12,464 nt of DNA from the NCBI GenBank assembly GCA_938084085.1, contig CALKDV010000449.1:1-12464 (forward strand), given 5' to 3'. Source of the DNA: an uncultured Nannocystaceae bacterium. GTDB lineage: Bacteria > Myxococcota_A > Polyangia > Nannocystales > Nannocystaceae. Positions 7,838 to 12,464 of the stretch are shown one piece after another (within the stretch, counting starts at the first letter, position 1; each line of letters opens with the position of its first letter). The position numbers and the translations under genes are program-made. The notes under the pieces were generated by a model. That model was not told the origin of the DNA. It searched no databases and was given only the letters and a program-made list of their open reading frames with translations.

Positions 7838-9730
7838 ATGGACGAATGCGTGAGCGCGTCATCGCTCGTCGTGCTCCGGGTCTGCTTCGGCGTCGCCCTG
7901 AGCGTCGAGGCGCTGCGTTATGTGTTGAACGACTGGGTGCAATCGCACCTCGTGGGGCCGACCTTTTACTTCACATACCCAGGCCTCGGATGGGTGGCTC
8001 CAGCGTCCGTGCCCGTGATGAACACCGTCATCGGCGTCCTCGTCGTACTCGGTGCGCTGCTCGCATCAGGCTGGCGAACGCGATGGGTCGCGACAGCCAG
8101 CCTCGTTTGCTGGGGCTACATCTTCGCCATCGATCGCGCGCTATATCTCAATCATCACTACCTGGTGTTGAACCTGCTGGTGCTGTGGTGCTTGATGCCG
8201 CGCGTGCGCCGTCGCGGCAGCGTCCGCTTCGTGTGGGTGGGCGGGGTTCGTGCGCTGTTGCTGGTTGTGTACGTGTGGGCGGGGGTGTCGAAACTCGACG
8301 CGGATTGGGCGGCTGGAATCCCCGTAGCCATGGGGACGGGGGGATTGCGCGTCCTCCCGTGGATCGGCTCCTTCTTGGTGTCGCGGCCGTTCGTGGTGGC
8401 GACGTCCTGGGCGCTCATTGTCATCGAGATTGGCGCGCCGGTGTGGCTTGGCCTCCGTCGGACGCGCCCGTGGGCGATGGCGGCCTTCGCCTCGTTTCAT
8501 GTGGCGACGGCGTTCTTTTATGACATCGGAATCTTCCCCTGGCTCTCCCTCGCGCTGTTGAGCACTTGGCTCTCGCCGGCGTGGGCAGGGTCGAGGCGGG
8601 CTGTGTCCGATGAACTTGACCCCGGACAGGACTCCGGTTGGCGCCGCAGATTGTTGCTGGTTTTTCTCCTCGTTCACATGATCGCGCCTGTCCGCGCGCT
8701 GTTGGTCGGTGGGAATCTGGCATGGAACGGCGGGGCTCAACTCGCGAGCTGGCGACTCCTGACCGCCCAGAAAACCGGGTGGTGTCGGTTCGAGATTGTG
8801 GAGGTGGACACAGGTGAGCGGCAGGGGATCAGTCCGCTCTACGAGCTCACTGTGTGGCAGGCGGGAAAGCTCGCGCGCAATCCCGAGATGATGTTGACGT
8901 ACGCCCGGCATCTCGCGAGGCGAGGGCAGGCCTCCGGCGCAGGACCGGTTCAGGTATTTGCGCGCAGCGGAGTCTCACTCAACGGCCGCGTGCCAGCGCC
9001 GGTCTTTAACGTACAGATGAATTTGGTGCCAGAGTTGACGCAAGAAGGGCGCGCACCGCTGGTCGCGGCGCGCCACGTTCTTCCATTAGCAACCGGGCCC
9101 GCGGTGGAATCGGTGAGACTCCCCGACGGCTGGTGGGAGGCGAATATGTGGGGTGCCGCCGCGATTCTTCAACAAGTAGCCAGGGCAGATCAGTCCGGCG
9201 ACGAACCTGCGGCGCGGGAGATGACGACGTTGCTCCCGCTCGTCGAGGAGATGTCGTTGAGCGAAGCGACCGGTTCTGCGTTGGCGCTGCTTCGGTTTGG
9301 GCTCCGTGCGGAGGCCAGCGAGATGCTTGAGCGGCCCGCGCATCCGCATGAAGACCTGTGTCCCTTGATGCTGCGGGTGGAAGAGGCGCTTTCAAAGCTA
9401 GGGGAGGGAGAGCTTGGCGAACGAGCCTTGCGTCGCTGCGCCGCCGAGGCTCGTTCGCCCCTCGCGCTCGGCAAGTTGGCCGACCGGGCCATCGCGACGG
9501 GCGATATTGTCGACGCCCAGCGCTGGCTTGAGTTGATGGTCATCGAAGTTCCTGGCGCGCTCGAGCCCAGCCTCAAGCTCGCAGAGCTGTACGCCAAATA
9601 CTTGAACCGACCCCACGAGGCGCGCCGGCTGCTCGACGCGGCCGCGCTTCGGCAACCCGCACACCCACGGGTGCTCGAGGTCCGACGCGTGTTGGATCGA
9701 CTCACTGCCACGCCCTCGGGAGATTTTTAG
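7838..9730 (+). CDS. Vitamin K-dependent gamma-carboxylase-like membrane protein with C-terminal TPR-like tail
   Basis: The product is 630 residues from the ATG at 7838 (644 from a GTG at 7796). The first about 290 residues hold several hydrophobic helices of the HTTM/VKGC fold. NHHYL (105-109) matches the region of the functional His in human GGCX (His160), and AGVSKLDADW (148-157) matches the segment holding the catalytic base Lys218, here Lys152. The rest also follows full-length bacterial carboxylases: SWRLL plus a TGE-like DTGER, LTVWQAGKLARNPEMM-x4-ARHLA, and VSLNGR (379-384). Residues after about 430 are extra: an alpha-helical tail whose end (about 536-618) resembles TPR repeats. Family knowledge: VKGC converts Glu to gamma-carboxy-Glu using reduced vitamin K. 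The activity, quinone and substrate here are inferred. No VKOR-like partner is visible. The gene is divergent from the Cys-rich lipoprotein gene and ends at a terminator. Confidence 0.88.
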   Translation: MDECVSASSLVVLRVCFGVALSVEALRYVLNDWVQSHLVGPTFYFTYPGLGWVAPASVPVMNTVIGVLVVLGALLASGWRTRWVATASLVCWGYIFAIDRALYLNHHYLVLNLLVLWCLMPRVRRRGSVRFVWVGGVRALLLVVYVWAGVSKLDADWAAGIPVAMGTGGLRVLPWIGSFLVSRPFVVATSWALIVIEIGAPVWLGLRRTRPWAMAAFASFHVATAFFYDIGIFPWLSLALLSTWLSPAWAGSRRAVSDELDPGQDSGWRRRLLLVFLLVHMIAPVRALLVGGNLAWNGGAQLASWRLLTAQKTGWCRFEIVEVDTGERQGISPLYELTVWQAGKLARNPEMMLTYARHLARRGQASGAGPVQVFARSGVSLNGRVPAPVFNVQMNLVPELTQEGRAPLVAARHVLPLATGPAVESVRLPDGWWEANMWGAAAILQQVARADQSGDEPAAREMTTLLPLVEEMSLSEATGSALALLRFGLRAEASEMLERPAHPHEDLCPLMLRVEEALSKLGEGELGERALRRCAAEARSPLALGKLADRAIATGDIVDAQRWLELMVIEVPGALEPSLKLAELYAKYLNRPHEARRLLDAAALRQPAHPRVLEVRRVLDRLTATPSGDF

Positions 9731-9736
9731 ACAACG

Positions 9737-9769
9737 AAAAACGCGGCGAAGAGGATGTCTTCGCCGCGT
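9737..9769. terminator. Terminator between convergent carboxylase-like and HEAT-repeat genes
   Basis: A perfect 12-bp inverted repeat (ACGCGGCGAAGA at 9741-9752, TCTTCGCCGCGT at 9758-9769) encloses a 5-nt loop. On the minus strand it is followed by a U-run (A-run at 9737-9741), ideal for the HEAT-repeat gene ending at 9795. On the plus strand the following sequence (AGATTTTG) is a weaker U-tract. Confidence 0.88.
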
Positions 9770-9794
9770 AGATTTTGTAGCTCGAAGGGAGGGG

Positions 9795-11570
9795 CTACGG
9801 TTGGAGTCGATCGGCCACGGGTGCGGTGGGGGGTTCTCCCACCGGCGGTTGTGGATTCGCGGTTGCCTCAAGCCAGGATTCCGAAGGCTTCCCCAGCTCG
9901 TCCGTGTCCTTCGCCTCAAACCCGTGATCTTCGTCGGCATGGGCGCGGTGGGCGTCCGCGAGGACCACCGCGGCTCGGGCGGCCTCCGCTTCTTGCAGTT
10001 GTCGATGTCGCGTATCCACCGCGTTGAGCTGCGTGTTGATGGCCGAGGATGTCGAAAGATCCGCGCCTTCAAACACCCGCTGAATGCCGCGGTTCGCCGC
10101 CTCCATCACGGCAGGATCGCGGTCGCTTCGGAGGGCCAAAAGCCGGGAAGCGCTGGTCGCATCCTGTGCATTTCGGGCGAGGTGCGACACCGCGAGACTT
10201 CGAATCTCAGCCGCCTCGTGCTCGGTGGTGAATGGGACAAGCGCGGTCATTCGCTCCTGGTCCGCGTGGCCGCTCGCTTCGATGGCGACGAGGGTCGTCG
10301 AGACTATCGTTGGTGAGAGTTCCGCGTCTTCAAGCACCCGATACAAACGACTCGTCGCCTCTTGGGTGTTGAGAGCACCAAGGGCGGCGATGGCCGCCGC
10401 TCGTGTCTCGCTCGACTCAAGCGACTTGGAGGTGAGCTCACCCAACGCGTCGATGGCGTCGACAGCTTGGAGTTTCTTGGCCATCTCGACGTCCCCGAGG
10501 GCGACGATGGCCGCAGCTTTTACCCCAAACATCGCCGGTCCCGACGCAAATGCCGTGAGCGCCGATCGCAGGTTAGGAAGCTCTGTAGGAGATTTCCTGA
10601 GCACTCGCCGTGCCACGGCGAGCGTGACGAAGATGTGCTCCGTCGCGCACCCCTCGGTAGCGGAGAGCCGCTCGACCAACAGTGGCTCCACCTGCGTTGC
10701 TGGAAACGCTGAGAGTGATTCAAGAGCCCGCGTACAGACCCGGGTGTTGGCCTCAGTTTGCAGCAATGAAGCGAGGGCGTTGAACGCATCCGGTGAGGAA
10801 GGATACATCGCGAGGGCAGCCGCCGCGCGCCGACGGACGTAGAGCTCCGGGGCCTTCAACGTGTCGAGGGCGAGGGTGAGCCCGCCTGGGACAGCCCATC
10901 GTTGGAGCGCAGACATGCCCGCCTTTCTCATGGACTTGTCTCTCGCGTTGATGGCGGCGCCGATCCGCTTTGTCGCGGAAGGGTCACCAACTCTTGCGAG
11001 GATCGCCAAGCCGATAGCTACGGAGGCCGGTGTCGAGGCGTCATCGACCATCGATGTGCCGAGCTCGACGAGGGTCTCGCGTTGAGGATCCAGGTCCAGA
11101 TCCTCTGTCATCACGACGACGCGGAGCGCGGCTTCTCGCACGGACGCCTCGGCCGTGTCCATGTTCGCCAAGATGGTCGAGAGCGCAACGTCCGAATCGA
11201 GAGAGAGCCCGGCGAGGAGGAGCCTCCGCGCGCTCTTTACGTCGGTAGCCTGGATCGCGTGTGTCGCAAGTTCCGTCGCCGAATCGGCTCGCTGCTCTGC
11301 TTTCATATGGAGCAGCCCTCGCTGCGCCAACTTGCGCTCGGCCCATCGAGGGCTGGCGACGCGAGCATGTAGCGGAGCGAGCGTTGTGAGCTCAAACGAT
11401 GATGTTGAAGCCTCCTCACGAGGAGGCTTCATGGTTCGTTGACCGTCGGTTTCGACGACGTTGCCGTCTCGAACATCAGCTTGTTCGGTCGTGGTGTTTT
11501 GGCATGCGGGACAAAGGAGCATCACGCTTGTGAGCGCGATGCATGTCCCTATATGTTTTCGATACTGCAT
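9795..11570 (-). CDS. HEAT-repeat lipoprotein
   Basis: The product is 591 residues. The signal peptide ends at the lipobox LCPAC (Cys23), followed by a polar spacer to about residue 65. Residues 70-500 are almost entirely Ala/Leu-rich helical pairs with the HEAT pattern (e.g. EASVREAALRVVVM, KSMRKAGMSALQRWA, LYVRRRAAAALAMYP, ETRAAAIAALGAL, AEIRSLAVSHLAR), about ten or more repeats forming an alpha-solenoid. The last 70 residues are charged, then Pro-rich. HEAT solenoids act as protein-binding scaffolds; the partner is unknown. The ATG at 11568-11570 has AAGG 6 bases upstream. The gene starts 31 bases after the tail-fibre-like gene on the same strand with no terminator between, so the two are probably co-transcribed and may work together at the cell surface (inference). 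Confidence 0.87.
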   Translation of the reverse strand: MQYRKHIGTCIALTSVMLLCPACQNTTTEQADVRDGNVVETDGQRTMKPPREEASTSSFELTTLAPLHARVASPRWAERKLAQRGLLHMKAEQRADSATELATHAIQATDVKSARRLLLAGLSLDSDVALSTILANMDTAEASVREAALRVVVMTEDLDLDPQRETLVELGTSMVDDASTPASVAIGLAILARVGDPSATKRIGAAINARDKSMRKAGMSALQRWAVPGGLTLALDTLKAPELYVRRRAAAALAMYPSSPDAFNALASLLQTEANTRVCTRALESLSAFPATQVEPLLVERLSATEGCATEHIFVTLAVARRVLRKSPTELPNLRSALTAFASGPAMFGVKAAAIVALGDVEMAKKLQAVDAIDALGELTSKSLESSETRAAAIAALGALNTQEATSRLYRVLEDAELSPTIVSTTLVAIEASGHADQERMTALVPFTTEHEAAEIRSLAVSHLARNAQDATSASRLLALRSDRDPAVMEAANRGIQRVFEGADLSTSSAINTQLNAVDTRHRQLQEAEAARAAVVLADAHRAHADEDHGFEAKDTDELGKPSESWLEATANPQPPVGEPPTAPVADRLQP

Positions 11571-11601
11571 GGTGTGCCTTTTTTTGGGTAGTCAGGTGGA
11601 T

Positions 11602-12464
11602 TTATCGGACGTAGGCACAGTTGAAGCGAATTCGGTCCATGTATCCGAAGTAGTCATCTCCATCGAATCCGCGCGCGACTCGGTTGCTCGGACAGTCCTG
11701 GCTGCCGTCGTCGTCGTAGGAGGTGACTGCACCGGAGAAGAGGTTTGTATGGACGCCGTAGGCATATGCTGCGGCGTAGATGTTGCCGTTGCTCTGAATG
11801 TAATTCGACAGCACCTGGATGCTCGCGGAGACGTAATTCGTGAAGACGTCTTGCGCGTTGAAGATGACGCTCCCGTTCATGTTGAGATTCGTGGTCGCGG
11901 TATGGTTGCCGAGGTTGTCCGAACCGCCGATACCCGACAAGTTCACGGAGTTGCCGCTGGAGATCGCGAGGGTTGTCCCCGACAACGACAAGCTCTGAAG
12001 CTCGTTGGAGGGGTTGCTGTCGGCGTCATTGACGTTGTCGATGCCATCCGTGAATCCGCCAGGGATGCCGGGCAGCGTGGACCAGCTTTGCAGCTCATTG
12101 GTCGAGCTCAAGTCACCGTCCGCCGCGATGTGAGCGTTGATCAGGCCGGTGTTGCTGGTGATGCCGCTCGCGTTCGCCGCGATGTCGACGTCGTTGGACG
12201 CGATGGCCGCGGAGTTGTTCGCGATGTCGGAGGCGTTGGCGGCGATGTCGGTGTCGTTGGATGCGATGGCCGCGGCGTTGGTCGCGACGCCGGTCGCGTT
12301 GGCCGCGATGTCGGCGTCGTTGGAGGCGATGTCCGCCGAGTTGGTCGCGATGTCCGAAGCATTCGCGGCGATGTCCGCATCGTTGGAGGCGATGTCCGCC
12401 GAGTTGTTCGCGATGTCCGAAGCATTCGCGGCGATGTCCGCATCGTTGGAGGCGATGTCCGCGG
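11602..12464 (-). CDS. Tail-fibre-like surface protein with I-x-x-N heptad stalk (5' partial)
   Basis: The frame is open from the right edge to TAA at 11602-11604 (286 residues visible); the N-terminus is outside. Residues 1-105 are fifteen heptads such as ADIASND and ADIAANA, with Ile or Val at position a and Asn at position d. This is the pattern of trimeric coiled coils with buried Asn layers, known from trimeric autotransporter stalks and fibres. Then come NELQSW and NELQSLSLSGTTLAISSGN, and DNLGNHTATTNLNMNGS, motifs recalled from phage-tail-fibre-like and bacterial surface fibre proteins. The C-terminal about 85 residues are a globular-looking tip ending in a C-x-28-C module (CPSNRVARGFDGDDYFGYMD...FNCAYVR). 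No endosialidase-chaperone (S74) domain is present. A trimeric surface fibre with a binding tip is inferred. An internal TTG at 12109 is not the real start. Confidence 0.82.
   Translation of the reverse strand, partial: ADIASNDADIAANASDIANNSADIASNDADIAANASDIATNSADIASNDADIAANATGVATNAAAIASNDTDIAANASDIANNSAAIASNDVDIAANASGITSNTGLINAHIAADGDLSSTNELQSWSTLPGIPGGFTDGIDNVNDADSNPSNELQSLSLSGTTLAISSGNSVNLSGIGGSDNLGNHTATTNLNMNGSVIFNAQDVFTNYVSASIQVLSNYIQSNGNIYAAAYAYGVHTNLFSGAVTSYDDDGSQDCPSNRVARGFDGDDYFGYMDRIRFNCAYVR
12148..12462 (-). repeat. Five tandem 63-bp (21-residue) units, three heptads each
   Basis: Exactly 315 bases, or 5 x 63. Each unit encodes three heptads with consensus [A]-x-IASND / xDIAANA / S-x-[IV]-x-x-N-x. 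The units at 12335-12397 and 12398-12460 differ by one base (GGT against GTT, Thr/Asn). Those nearer the C-terminal end are more diverged, so growth seems to occur on the N-terminal side. The array probably continues past the window edge. Confidence 0.9.

Noticed and set aside
12141..12443. Minus-strand frame of Arg/Thr/Ser/Pro repeats at the right edge
   Set aside because: It is an out-of-frame reading of the 63-bp stalk repeats; the true frame is open from the edge to 11602.

Overview
The window looks like a stretch of a myxobacterial (Myxococcota) chromosome, most likely from the Nannocystis/Plesiocystis/Enhygromyxa side. This is inferred from gene style, not from any marker gene. The clues are high-GC coding sequence, many lipoproteins with long Asp-Gly linkers, a Myxococcus-type cysteine-rich repeat protein, Kazal-domain proteins and a tail-fibre-like stalk protein. 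I find eleven genes, of which the first and last run off the window. No RNA gene, insertion sequence, CRISPR array or phage integration site is visible.

Left part (1-3440): the 3' end of a secreted protein with three Kazal-like domains and Asp-Gly linkers (+ strand) converges on a lipoprotein gene (- strand) across a bidirectional terminator. That lipoprotein gene is duplicated. A second copy lies 1.3 kb further on, and about 0.5 kb of upstream non-coding DNA was duplicated with it and is still recognisable.

Middle (3441-7595): a small membrane-anchored protein of unknown function (+) meets, with overlapping stop codons, a run of four minus-strand genes. In transcription order these are an Asp-Gly-linked Cys-rich repeat lipoprotein, an unknown lipoprotein, an Asp-Gly-linked alpha/beta-hydrolase lipoprotein of the PHB-depolymerase/feruloyl-esterase type, and a small conserved protein with one hydrophobic segment. 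A terminator separates the first of these from the other three.

Right part (7796-12464): a vitamin K-dependent gamma-carboxylase-like membrane protein with a C-terminal TPR-like tail (+) converges, over a perfect 12-bp stem terminator, on a minus-strand pair. The pair is a tail-fibre-like surface protein, whose stalk is built of 21-residue units with the pattern I-x-x-N in every heptad, followed 31 bp later by a HEAT-repeat lipoprotein.

Nearly every product is predicted to be exported or membrane-bound, so the window reads as a cell-envelope/surface region. The features most worth attention are the carboxylase-like protein with its tail, the N-at-d heptad stalk, the duplicated lipoprotein with its long shared upstream region, and the in-frame hexanucleotide (Asp-Gly) repeats in three separate genes.
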